Origin: Lonicera japonica
Lineage: Eukaryota > Streptophyta > Magnoliopsida > Dipsacales > Caprifoliaceae
NCBI GenBank assembly: GCA_021464415.1
Contig: CM038470.1
Location: forward strand, 10,366,394 to 10,430,393
DNA: 64,000 bases
Reading direction: 5' to 3'
Each line of letters opens with the position of its first letter. The first letter of the stretch is position 1. This document shows, piece by piece, positions 35,461 to 47,600 of this stretch. The translations under genes were made by a program, and so were the position numbers. Under the pieces are notes generated by a model. That model did not search any database. It had not been told where the DNA came from and saw only the letters and a program-made list of their open reading frames with translations.

Positions 35461-37730
35461 AGTCTTTTCATTTGAGACGTTTTAGAAAAAAATATTAAAA
35501 TTTTAATTTAAAATAAAAAGAAATAATATTTTTTTAAGGTAAAAAGTAAAGGGAAAGGCATAGGTTAAAGCCTCTTGTTTACATTGCATGTCCAGTAGCT
35601 AAATGAAATTCGTACAAAGACAATTATTTACTTTATTTATAGTTCATTATTGAGGAGTTAGTGATGGAAGTTATTCACTACTGTGTTTGTGTGATACTTC
35701 CCAATTTCAAAACTCGACTCGAGATTTTTTTTATAGGGAGAGTTTAGCGATCCTTCCATTTAGTTAACAATAATGGCTCGTTTGGTTCAAGATTTAAACC
35801 ATTACAGGAATGCTAAATTTTATTCTGAAACGATTGCCGCGTTTGGTTCAAGTTTTAGGTCCGGAATAAATGATTCCAGAAACCAATATTTTCCCCCAAG
35901 TTTTCCCATTTAAATCATAAGGAATAAGCCATTAACAGTGAGCATCTTTTTTAATTTTTCTTGTTAGGACTAAAATAACTCTCTTCCTTATGAATAAATA
36001 ATTATTTTTCCATCTGTATATGAAAATACTGTTTGAAACTTTTTATCTAGTTATGTTGTTTAAAAAAAAAATTTTTAAAAAAATTGTTTGAAACTTTTTT
36101 CTTTTCTTTTTTCCTGTTGTAAATTTTTTTAATTACAAAAATTAGAATTTTTGTAAGATAATTGTTAGTTAGGCATGTGTAATTTTTCTAATTTATTATA
36201 GTTATTGTCCCTTTTGAATTTTACAATTCTTTCGTGAGATCAACCATTTTCAATACAAGAGTCACTGTTAAAAAGTATCAGCAAACAAATAATTACAAAA
36301 ATGACAGAAAACCGCCCAATATTTACAAAAGTGACTAAGTTTTTTGTAAATTATATAATATAACAGCTCACCTAAACTAATTACAAAAGCGATAAAAATC
36401 ACAGTTTGTTATTAGCTTTGGCACATTTGCCCTTCCCCTCCATTGGTAAATGATCGATTTGCCCTTTATTTAATTGATCTATTGTGTAAACCTAAATGAC
36501 AAATTTCATTTTCTTTTCTCACCTCCACCATTTTTAACTCCCATCGGGAAAAACCTAACGGCACCAACACTGAAAAATAGAGTACGACATCGAAAAATGT
36601 AATCCACTGAAAAATACATAATGCAACCACCCAACTCAAAAATTATTACATCGGACTTCTACTATTTTATATAATTATTCCTAGGGAGTTTCTCTTTATA
36701 GATCTGACCGTGTACCAATTTTGTACATGGAGGTACCAATTATGTACATGTACGTACCAATTATGTACAGTGTGTGCCAATTAATAGGGAAAGTGTTCTT
36801 AGGGAGAGAAAAAGAGAAAAAAATCATTTAATCATCAAAATAATTTGTTTCTCTCTCTCGGATTTGTTGACTTACTAGATCAATGCAAGAGATGGACAAA
36901 AATAGGTAATTGATAGTGAATTTCGCCGAACAATTGGATGGGAGAGAAAGTGGTGGTGGGTTTGAGATTCAATTTTAGAGAGATAAATATATGGGGTAGT
37001 GGTGAATTTACTTTTAAAGAGAGAAAGTGCTAGATTTTTCGGTGGATTTAGAGCAAGTGTTCGAGATTTATTTTTAGAGAGAGAAACTACGCTAGTGGTG
37101 AATTTTTCGGCAGTCTTAAAAGAGAGAGGGGTTGAGATTCATTCTTAGAAAGATGAAGTAATTAATGAGTGAGAAAGAAATAGGGTGTGGTGGATTTTCT
37201 AGTGAGAAGATTTTTTCAGTGGATTTAAAGTGTAGGTGTAGATGGAGGGAGATTAAGGACCAAAGAGGAAGATATTTTATTTTTTGTCAGATTGAGTTTG
37301 TGGTAAATAAGGAATTAAGTGAAGAGCAAATATGAGGTGGTCTTTTGTTATTTTTATAATTATCCTATCAACAAATCTCACCATATCTTAATAAAGATAA
37401 GTAAAGCCACCTCATGTAAATAGACCAAATGTATTAAGGGAAGATCCAATTCAAATTGACCAAACCAATCTAATTTTTTTTTTAAGATTTTATGAATTGG
37501 ATCCACTTTTGAAAAATTGAAAAAATTGACCAGCTTCAGTTTTAAGAGTTGTGTAAACCGATTCATCTAGTAGATGTGAATTTTTCTAAGAAGTGTCACA
37601 TGTATTTTTGTCGTTAATGGTCCCAACAATTATTAAGAATATATTGTCCTTATAGAATATCTTATGAAATAAAAGTTTTAGTTTTCACTTTTGATTTTTG
37701 ATTTTTCGTTTAGAATCTTTGATAAAAAAA
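35461..37730. other. AT-rich intergenic DNA with repeat scraps
   Basis: No gene. 35775-35945 looks like a MITE (TGGCTCGTTTGGTTCAAG at the left). 36700-36785 repeats ACCAATTATGTACA three times. 36940-37160 has a loose repeat of GAGAGAAA and GTGGTGGATTT-like words. None has definable ends. Confidence 0.45.
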
Positions 37731-38948
37731 GGGGTGTTTTTAAATGCACCCACAAAATCAGTCTTCTCACCCCAGTGTGAGAATACTTTCTTCTCACCCC
37801 ATCAAATCTTTAAAAAATCTTGCACTTCACCCCAGCAGTGGGGTGAGTTTACTGAAATAATATAGGGACGATAAAATTTCGTCGCTAAAAGTAAAAATAT
37901 TAAATAATATTAAATTTTTCATTAAGATAAAACATAATAATAAAATTTACATCGTTCTTAATATTTTTTATTAAAAATTTCATCTAAATAGTACCTCCGA
38001 GATACAAAATATTAATTGTCATAAATAAGTTTTAGTAATTATATGATATTTTATATAATCTTTTCTTAAATGTTTATTATTCATATTTCAAATTTATTTA
38101 CAAATTTTATTTTTATCTTTATCAAATAAGTAAATATAATACTTAATTCACTACTTCAAAAATATTAAAAGATCAATTTGCTGTTTGAAAATATATGTTA
38201 TCTTTTGTGAAAATGGAAAAAATTAATTGGAAAAATAAAATAGTTTTCATAAAAATAACCATTTATTAACATATTTTGTTACTTTCGATTCTATGATATT
38301 TAATTTTTGGAAATTCAAGAAAACGATTTCTTTACAAAATATTAAAATGATAAAGATTTTCTCACCAAACTATTTCTTTTTTCAATTAATTTTAAGAAAT
38401 TAAATATTGAAAGAATTGAAAAACACAAAAAAACACAACATACAATACATATTTTATATATATAATAATATTTATTTATGACATATAGACACGCGTTAAC
38501 ACTACATTTCTTTAACTTTAACATTAGATAACTTAACATGAGTTTTATTGAATTTTGCTTGCATGCATGCTCAAATAAAAATATTGAATAAATTAAGAAA
38601 AATATCATTGAAAATGTTATTGTGCCGGTGCAAATAAAATAAAAATAAAAGTCTAGTAATCTATATAAAATTATGAGAATACTTATTATAAGCATATATT
38701 TATGAGATGTATGTAATTAAGTGGAAATAATAGATGTTTGTTTGTTGGAAATAATATAATTTTTTATTAATTTTTAATTTTTAAAACTTTAAATGGGTGA
38801 AAAGATAAATTAGTGGCGATTTTTTCAAAATATAGAAAGCGGGGTGAGAAGAAAGGGTTTTACGCTATTTTTTAGGTTAAGATTAACGTAACTTTGACTT
38901 TTAGTGAGGTGAGAAGACGGATTATGTAGGTCCATTTAAGAACACCCT
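37731..38948. mobile_element. 1.2-kb non-autonomous inverted-repeat element
   Basis: The left end GGGGTGTTTTTAAATGCACC, with CAGTCTTCTCACC further in, is mirrored by the right end, whose complement begins AGGGTGTTCTTAAATGGACC. Seven A's flank both ends (37724-37730 and 38949-38955), which could be a target duplication, but runs of A prove little. The interior is AT-rich and non-coding. A related left end occurs at 62973. I cannot assign a superfamily. Confidence 0.65.
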
Positions 38949-40177
38949 AAAAAAAGACTTGGAACGTATCTTGCATTTAATTTAATACAAGTTTTATTAG
39001 AATTACAACTTTAAATCGATTACAAGCTCTACTTTGTCTCATGACAGTTGGCAGTAGTGTAAGTTTAGAATATTTCCAACATTGGCTCTCTCTTTTTTCA
39101 TTAAAAAATATATTTACAAAAAGATTTGAATCTTGAACAAAGTAATCTATTGCTTAACCACTAAATTGCTTAACATCTTTATTTGATATTTTGTTTTAAA
39201 TTTAATATATTTAAGTAGTATATATATCGCATATGTTGGTAATCTAATATATATATATAAGAGGTGGACATATAACATCAAAGAGGATGCCCATGGGTTA
39301 CAAGGTCATTGGCAAAAGATTTTAAGATTTAGATTAAATAAAACAGTACAAGTCCATATATTTTTATATTAGTATTATTATTTCAAATAAATTCAAACTC
39401 TACTTTATTTAGTTAAAAAATTAAATAAAGATTTGAAGTTAGATTTATATTAAATAAAATAGTATAAGACTAAAAGTGTATAATTCCATATATTTTTATA
39501 TTTAGTATTAGTATTCTAAATAAATTTAAACTTTACTTTTTTTAAATAAAATAATAAACAAGTTAGAGTTTGTATTGAATTAGGTATTTTGTATAAGACT
39601 TCTATATAATTTCATAATAAACTTGCCAAGAAAAAAGTTATTTAATATACGGTATTAAAATTACAAGACTTCTAGGCAAGTAAAAAAATTAAATAAATTT
39701 TACATTTGATACTATATTTTATTTATCTATTATCATTATTTTATTTATATTAATTATTATCTAATTTTTAACATATATATATATATATTTATAAATAAAT
39801 ATAATAAATTTTTGTCAGTATTAAAATTACGTAAAACGTAAGTTCACAAAAACTAATAAATTAAAAAAACACGTATAAAATAGAGTTCGAAATAATATTA
39901 CATCTTTAAAAACATGATGTGCACGATTTGTATGCAGTCTAAAATAATTGGGAAATGAGGAAATCAATCATACGCTCTCACTTGCCATTGAATTTAAACC
40001 AATCATTTGGTTTCGTTGAAACCACAGCCCAACAATGGGCCCCACCACCTCCGCCAAAACAGTTGGTTTCGTTGTCTCTCCATACTCCGCAAATAAAAAA
40101 ATATATATATACACGCCACGTGTCCCTATACTTGATCAGTTGATCTTCTCAGACCTATCTCACCAGCTCCCCTCTTA
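38949..40177. other. Intergenic DNA upstream of the PRR gene
   Basis: Very AT-rich up to about 39940 with TA microsatellites near 39240 and 39775. From 39940 GC content rises, and a G-box CACGTG lies at 40117-40122. No gene is seen; the 62-codon open stretch at 39955-40143 has no domain. Confidence 0.5.
40117..40122. promoter_or_regulatory. G-box (CACGTG), distal
   Basis: GCCACGTGTC context. G-boxes are bound by bHLH and bZIP factors and are common in light- and clock-regulated promoters. It is separated from a second G-box at 40618 by the MITE. Confidence 0.5.
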
Positions 40178-40583
40178 GGCCATCTCCAACGGTGTTTCTA
40201 TCCAAACAAATTTTTATGATAGAAATGAATAATAGAAAAAATCTTCTTCAATGGGCATTTCTATCTCTATTTCTATCTTAGGTGGAAGTCTATTAGGATT
40301 GGGAATTTCTATCACCATTTCTACATGTAGAAATTGTGATAGAAATTCTCTATGTGACATGGCAATTTTTCATTGGTTGTTGTACACCCATTAATTCTCT
40401 CTCTTCATTAAATAGGGGACAAAGTAAGGAATAAATTGAACAATAGAAATTACCATTGGAGACCATATTTTCTATCCTTCTACACCAATATAAATATATT
40501 GCCAATAGATATAAAAATATTATAAAATAATATTGACACATAGGATAAAAATGCAAAAATAGAAAATACCATTGGAGATGGCC
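40178..40583. mobile_element. Tourist-like (PIF/Harbinger) MITE in the PRR promoter
   Basis: 406 bp with ends GGCCATCTCCAACGGT and its near-complement ACCATTGGAGATGGCC, flanked on both sides by TTA (40175-40177 and 40584-40586), the PIF/Harbinger target. The interior is repeated TTTCTATC/GATAGAAA, so it can fold on itself. Confidence 0.88.
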
Positions 40584-40617
40584 TTAGATCTTGGTCCACG
40601 TCACCACCTTTTCGTTC

Positions 40618-40623
40618 CACGTG
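40618..40623. promoter_or_regulatory. G-box (CACGTG), proximal to the PRR transcription unit
   Basis: TTCCACGTGGCACC context, in a CACG-rich stretch that also has CCACGTCA at 40597 and CCACGTCAG near 40657. It is probably within the core promoter or close to transcription start. Confidence 0.55.
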
Positions 40624-40639
40624 GCACCACAAGCTCCCT

Positions 40640-41623
40640 CTCTACGCCTCCACTCCCACGTCAGCAAAAACGCTTCCACTTATTAACATCTTCTTCGCAT
40701 TGCATTACTCTCCCGCTCTCGCGAAATCTTGCGCATTTTCCGGGGGTTTGAAAGAGGTTCTGTTACTTCTCGAGGTGTGAAAAGGTAAACAAAATGATTT
40801 GATTGTTTACTGAGAAACAAAATGATTTGATTGTTATTGTTAATCTTGTACAATGATAGACGCTTGATGGCTAAGTTGAGATGAGTTTTTCATTTTCCTG
40901 GAAAACTTTACTCCACAAAGCTTCAGTTTTCTATGCAAGCAAATACTTCTTTGTGGAAAGAGAGATTTGATTTTACTTCTATATTGCCCAAAAATTTCTG
41001 TATATGGTAGGAATTATTTGACCAAAAAACAGAGGTTTCATTATGTGGAATTGAGAGGATTTTGGGTTCCATATTTCCTTGTTATTCTGCTCTTCTAATA
41101 CAACATCCAAGATGTATATATATATATATATATTTATGTAAATCAAATATGAGTAATTTATAAAAAAATAATATAAAAAATGATAGATAGAATAGCAGTC
41201 AAGAGTCTTATTACTCTCGTTAATAGCGAGAGTTCGAGTCTAGAATATATATTCTCTTGCTCCCAAATTTTTTTTAGTGCATCCCAATTTAAGAGTATTT
41301 TATTTTTTGGTACATATTTAGTGTATTGAATCTTATAATATTAATTACGTTGAAATGAGTAACGTTTCTTCTTAATTTGTGACTGAGTGTACATATATCT
41401 ATATACGCATATATGCATGTGCACGTGTAGCCCTAGTATATTAGGCTCAAATCTTGATCGGGTATTGCTGGTTGTAGTTCTTGGGTGGCTTGTTATCGTG
41501 TGATTACTTTGTTCATCTTTATGGTGTAGGACTTCTTGAAGAGTTCACGTTCACAGAGATTTGTTACTCGGTTACTCTTATCAAAAAACAAGTTTAATTT
41601 TCTTATTGAAAGTGGCTGATGAG
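40640..41623 (+). other. Probable PRR 5' UTR exon and leader intron
   Basis: A C/T-rich leader near 40640-40785 could end at the donor AAAAG|GTAAAC (about 40785). An acceptor GGTGTAG lies just before 41531. PRR7 genes commonly have a leader intron. The intron holds a (TA) run near 41115. Exact ends need a transcript. Confidence 0.45.
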
Positions 41624-44600
41624 ATGAACACAAATGATTCATCAACTAAAGGCTTAGCAGAAATGAATCCCCACATGTGGGACCACCAGAAGGAGTCTAG
41701 GGACCGAGTTGGTGATGGTGATGGGCAGGGGATACTGCAGCAACAGCCTCAAGGGCCGGTCGTTCAGTGGGAATGGTTTCTTCCTCTTCGGTCTCTCAAG
41801 GTTCTGGTGGTGGAAAATAACGACTCCACCCGCCATGTCATAACTGCGTTGCTTCAAAATTGTGGCTATGAAGGTTAGTCACCAATGGACTTTCTTAAAT
41901 CTTCTTAGACACTACATTATTTGTTTTTGTTAGACTGCATTACCGCAACACTGAGTGTAGAAAGAGAATGATTATTCAGCCTGTAGTTTAATTTCTTGGA
42001 AGTTTGGAACTAGGTGTATGATATATTTGTGTTATGTCTGAAAATGAAATCTGAGGTCGAAAGTTTGACTGGTAAAAGAGGTGAATCTTGATCTTACAAA
42101 CATTAGTTAAGGGTGTGATTTCTTTGACTATATCACATTGGTTAAGCTGAACATGATGAGATGGAAATTAGACTAAGAAATACTATATCACATTGGTTAA
42201 GTTAAACATGATGAGATGGAAATTAAACTAAGAAATAAGGTATGTTTGATTACCCTTCTTTTATGGGGAAAATTACATCTTGTTTTTTCTTCAACTGTTA
42301 TTTCTTGAACCTACTTTAAACTATAATTGTATATCATGGCAGTTGTGGCTTTAACAAACGGTCTAGAAGCGTGGAAAATCTTAGAAGATGCAACCAATCA
42401 CATTGATCTTCTTTTAACCGAGGTAGTCACGCCTTGTCTATCGGGGGCCAGTCTCTTATCCAAGATAAAGAGACACAAAGTTAGCAAGCACATTCCAGTG
42501 ATTAGTAAGTCTTGTTTCTATTCTCTCTTAGAATTTCAAAGTAGAGAGCAACATGTTCCCTTGATATTTTAACTTGCCAATACTTTTTAACTAAAATACC
42601 TGATGATTTTTTTTGCACAGTGATGTCGTCCAATGATTCCATGGGTACGGTCATCAAATGTTTGTCAAAAGGCGCAGTTGACTTTTTAGTGAAGCCGATC
42701 CGAAAGAACGAACTTAAGAACCTGTGGCAGCATGTATGGAGGAAATGCCGAAGTGTGAGTTTATACAACTCTTCCAGACTTTTTTTTTTGTATATATAGA
42801 GGCAACGTGTTACCTGTAAATGCTGCCAGAGGGTTTAGTTTGCAGGGAAAATGTAAGACGGTGTTTGATTGGTATTTTTTACTTATTTTTACTTTTACGT
42901 AAATGAAAAGACTGATTACTTTTATACTGTTTTCCACATTTGATGCAAACCAATTGCACGCCACAAAGTAGTGTAGTTGAGTTTTTTCATTTCTGATACC
43001 AATCAAGCAGGCATAGAGCATTCATTTGCATGGTTGAAAACAATTTCTATTAAAATGAGTTTTCAACGATCAAACAGAGCCAGAATGTACCAATTTGAAC
43101 TCAAAATAAATTTTAAATATTCCTCTAGTTTTCTTTTTAAGTCATTTGAAGGCGGAATTAAAGTCCTAATGAGCACACATTTTTCTCTTTCGGTTTTTGT
43201 TCTCTTTAATCAGCATAGTGGCAGCGGAAGTGAAAGTGGTATAAGGACTGAAAATCTAATGAAGTCGGAAGGTGTTGAAGGGTCGGAAAATAACGATAGC
43301 AGCAATAACGAGAATGACAATGATAGCTTTGGTTTGAACTTTAAGGATGAAAGTGACAATGGAAGTGGGACTCAGGTTTTGTTCATTCCCTGAGAAGGAA
43401 AAAAAACGGCATTTCGCTTTTCACTAATCTTTTCTGCAGATATAACATTCAAATGTTTATTATAGCGTATAATTATAAAATAGTTTAAATGATTAATACT
43501 TGTTGATCGGAGGTGAAGCCAAGTTGAACTTTAAAAGTATTATTATTTTCTTGTTTTCCAGAGTTCTTGGTCGAAAAGGATCGGAGAAGTTTATAGGCAC
43601 CAACATATGTCAATGTCGGACCAATTAGTGGATCCCCATGATAGCACTCGTGTCCAGGTTATCCATTCAAGGCCCGAAGCCATTAGCAGCAATTGGGTGC
43701 CTAAGAGTGCAACAAAGGAGTGCTGTGGAGAGGATGAACTTGGTATCCATACCTTTATTTACAATAAAATCACTGTTCCACACTTTCACTTCTCATTGGT
43801 CTACACTCTGCACCCTTAGTCCTTGTTTGTTTTGAGTTTCTGCATTTTCCTGGAATCCAGAATTAATAACCTATTATGTAGGCTCCGTTTAATAGCAACA
43901 TGGAAAATAGTAGGAAAAACTATGAATTTGTGGTAGAATTGGAAAATAAGTTGAGGCATGCGATGAGATTAACTCTTAATTTTTGGCTTTTGCCAAAGAA
44001 TTTTTTTCTTTAGGGGGGCGAAGAATAAAAGTTTTCCACAAAGAATAAAGGACGGAGGGCATATACTCATAAAAATTAGCATTTGCCAAGGAAAAAAATT
44101 CTTTTGAGGTGAAGAAGAAAAAATTTCCACAAAAAATCGAGGATGGAAGACATAAACTCATAAAAATTAGCATGGATGGAGAGAATCTCACGACATGCCT
44201 TAAATTATTTTCCTACTTCTCACACAAATTCCTCGTTGCTATCAAATGGAGCCGTAAAGTTTGAAGTTTGACATCTCATGTTCAAACTCTTGACATGAAT
44301 ATGAATGATGAAATTCTATATGTGAATTTACCGATTTAGGATTCTTGAAAGGATAAGGCTCAAAAGAAACAAGCACTTAATTTATTTTTTCCCTGGCTGA
44401 ATTGTCATGTATTCTACCATTCAGACTGTGTTGGTGTGGGCCAAGACCTGGAGATAGGAATCCAGAGAAGTCTGCATTTATGTCTTGAAGATGCAAACGA
44501 AGTTCCAAATAGGAAAACAGTGTCGGACAGTGAGTCTATGAATGGAAAACAGAGGAACAAAGCTGCCAATTTTACTTTGGAAAATGTTACCAATGAAGTT

Positions 44601-47600
44601 CCAAATGACCCGTCGAAGATCATATATGTCACCGCTGAATTATCTTCTCTTGAGCTGAGATTGAAGAGGGAGAGAGTTGAAGGAGATTCTACCACAGGTA
44701 CCCAAGAGCGAAGTGTTTTGAGACGTTCAGACCTTTCTGCCTTCACAAGGTACTAAACCCGACTAACAAATTGACTTCCAAGGGTGCAAATGGATACAAC
44801 ACGGAAAAGAATTGAATTACTTGGAACCATTCCACGTTAAACCATTTTCAATGGACAACAAGAATCTGAAGGGCAATGGTGATTTTTGGTTTCCCTGGAA
44901 AATGAGAAATTTATGCTGATTGCTGAAAGAAATTGTACGATGGAAATTGATTCCTTGTAAAGTTATTGCAATCAAACACCAGCTTTCTGTTTGATTGGTC
45001 TGTATGGAAACAAATTTCCTTGGACTCGCTTTCCATGGAAAATTAAAACCAAGGGAGGAGATGGTTTTTGGATTTCGCTGAGAAAAGGAAAAGATTATGC
45101 TAGAACAAGTTGTACCATGTAAATTGTACACCTAGCTTGGACATTATTCCAATCAAACACAGATAGTGTGGAAAACATGAAATTTTAAGCCGTTTCCAAA
45201 TGAAGTGCAGCAATGCAGCGTAACATATCTTGTGAAAATCTTGAATTTGAGAATTTGATGTGATACTTTGTTACCAAGCAGGTACAAAGACGATATGGGT
45301 TCAACAAGTGATTACGTTTTCACCAAACCTGAAGCAGCCAACGATGTGCCGATAGCCGTATCTACAGTCAAGGCTGATAGGCCCGATACAACTGCATTTA
45401 ACACAGTCTCGGCCCAAGCAAAGCCGATGCACCACCGGGTCCAAGTCCAGCACCACCACCACTACTACCACCATCACCATCATCATGTCCATAACATGCC
45501 AAAACAACAGGAGCTTAGCAACCACGGTGATTTGTCAAATTGTAGGCCATCCAATGTGTTAACCCTCCCTATTGAAGGAAAGGCGGCCAATTACATGAGT
45601 TACAATTTGAGTGGGAGTGGAAGTATCAATAGGAGTAATGGCAAAAATGGAAGTAGCAGCTGTTAAAGGAGATTCCTCCCTATGCTTTTGTTCCCTTATT
45701 CCCCTCTCTATGCACTTTAACTTCTTTAATTATGTAGTGGTATTTATTATGTTTGTTCTTTAAATTCTTTTAATTATGTAATTGTTCTCATTATGTTTGT
45801 TTTCTCTTTCTCTAATTTCCAGTATATATAGATGCTCATCAATTGTAAGAAGTAAGATTGTAACAATGTAATCCATTATGGAATTCTTGCTCATTAATAT
45901 AATTTCTCTATTTCTTGTGTTGTATAATTTATCATGGTATCAGAGGGATTCGATTTCTTCACCTATTTTTTTTTTTTTTTTTGGTTTCACCTATTCCGGC
46001 GGACGGCCCTTTGCCACTTGCCCCGTCAACCATTGAGTGGCTTCTCCGGCACTCGAAGCCGTCAATCATTGTTACCACCGGTTCCGGAACCATTCCGGTA
46101 GACCCAATGTCCACCTCTGTAGACACCATCTAAACCCTTCCCCCTTTCTCTCTCTATATTTCTCTCTAGCAAATGTGATGCTAGAACATCCACGGGTGAC
46201 CCACCTGCATCCAAACGGACTATGTTACCTTCATCCACACCAGTTTCCATTGTTTCCTCCTCTGCGTCGTCATCAGCCCGATCCCCTTCTATATCTCACC
46301 TTTATGCCAGCACATCTTACAACCAACACTCTCTTCAATCCTACAGCCACATGATTCCGGTGAGCTAGAAACCATCGCTGTAGGCTCAAATCTCCTCCAA
46401 ATTTTCTGATTTTCCAAGCCCTTACCTAGAATTTTTATTTTTTTACCTTGACTCTCCCCAGATTGCTCAAACACGTCGCCGGAATATTCCCTTCCCGCGT
46501 GCATTTCTCTCTCTCGGCTATGCCTTTGCCTAGGATAGCTCTTCTTCCCGCGCCATAGCCATTCTCCGGCGTACCTCCACCAACAAACACCACCAGCGCG
46601 CCTAAGAAACTGTCCTCAAATTCCAGCCCCGCCCCTCACCACAACAAGACCCACCACGTAACCCAACCCCCTGTTTCTCCTTTTCTCTCTCTACAACAGC
46701 ACCGCAACCTCAGCGGCCACCACCACCACCAGCAGATACCCAACTCTCACCTACTACTTTCCAGAAGTACAGCACCGGCGTGACCAGTCGCCTTCAGCCA
46801 CCGTCACTGTCTTCTCATCAGGCAGTACCCGTTGTCTTACCTCCATTTCCGGCGCCACCATGAACTCGGATTTCTAATTATTTTCAGATCTCTCTGCCGA
46901 ACGCAGTAACATCATATCTCTCATGTGACTGCTCGCTTTCGATTTCTGGATCCAAGCTCCGCATGCTTCCAAGTCATCCGGAGCTTGAGGGGGGTGTTAA
47001 AGGAGATTCCTCCCTATGCTTTTGTTCCCTTATTCCCCTCTCTATGCACTTTAACTTCTTTAATTATGTAGTGGTATTTATTATGTTTGTTCTTTAAATT
47101 CTTTTAATTATGTAATTGTTCTCATTATGTTTGTTTTCTCTTTCTCTAATTTCCAGTATATATAGATGCTCATCAATTGTAAGAAGTAAGATTGTAACAA
47201 TGTAATCCATTATGGAATTCTTGCTCATTAATATAATTTCTCTATTTCTTGTGTTGTATAATTTATCAGCAGCAATGCTGCTATGCCCAACGCAGTAAAT
47301 CCTGTGAGTCATTTTGGAGGTGGTGGGAATTGTGGTGGTGATGATGGAAGTGGGGGCAGAAGCATGGGCAGCGATGGTCAAAACCGGCTAACATGGAGAG
47401 AGGCAGCATTGTACAAATTTCGCCAGAAGAAGAGGGATAGATGCTTTGACAAAAGGTATAATGCATGGTATTTTTAAAGGACTTGTTTGATTCAGGGTGA
47501 AATAGTTTTTGCCTAAACGCACATTGTAATTGTAAAAATTCAATGACGAATAGCGCACGTATGAGTTCCTGTGTTATTTCTCATGCAGATGGAAACTTTT

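Larger units (their letters stand above)
45661..47268 (+). mobile_element. Young non-autonomous LTR retrotransposon in the PRR coding exon
   Basis: 1608 bp: 5' LTR, primer site, 1060-bp interior, polypurine tract, 3' LTR. It is flanked by a perfect 5-bp duplication GCAGC (45656-45660 and 47269-47273). The interior is relatively GC-rich, carries a run of about 17 T near 45966, and has no gag or pol reading frame; the longest open stretch there is about 105 codons and domain-free. By structure it is a TRIM/LARD-like copia derivative that needs enzymes from another element. The LTRs appear identical base for base, so insertion was recent. It lies in the same orientation as the gene. Confidence 0.95.

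Noticed and set aside
41185..41255. tRNA-like boxes in the PRR leader intron
   Set aside because: A B-box-like GAGTTCGAGTC is present, but the A-box is poor and no SINE tail or target duplication was found.
45301..45525. Minus-strand ORF with a long run of Val
   Set aside because: It is the opposite-strand shadow of the His-rich run in the PRR exon.
46037..46354. 105-codon ORF inside the young LTR element
   Set aside because: Low-complexity Pro/His/Leu sequence with no retroelement or host domain; it may be a captured exon scrap, but I cannot support a gene.
47137..47160. Possible exonisation through the splice acceptor in the 3' LTR that would rescue the CCT frame
   Set aside because: After this acceptor all three frames meet stop codons within the LTR, so it cannot restore the protein.
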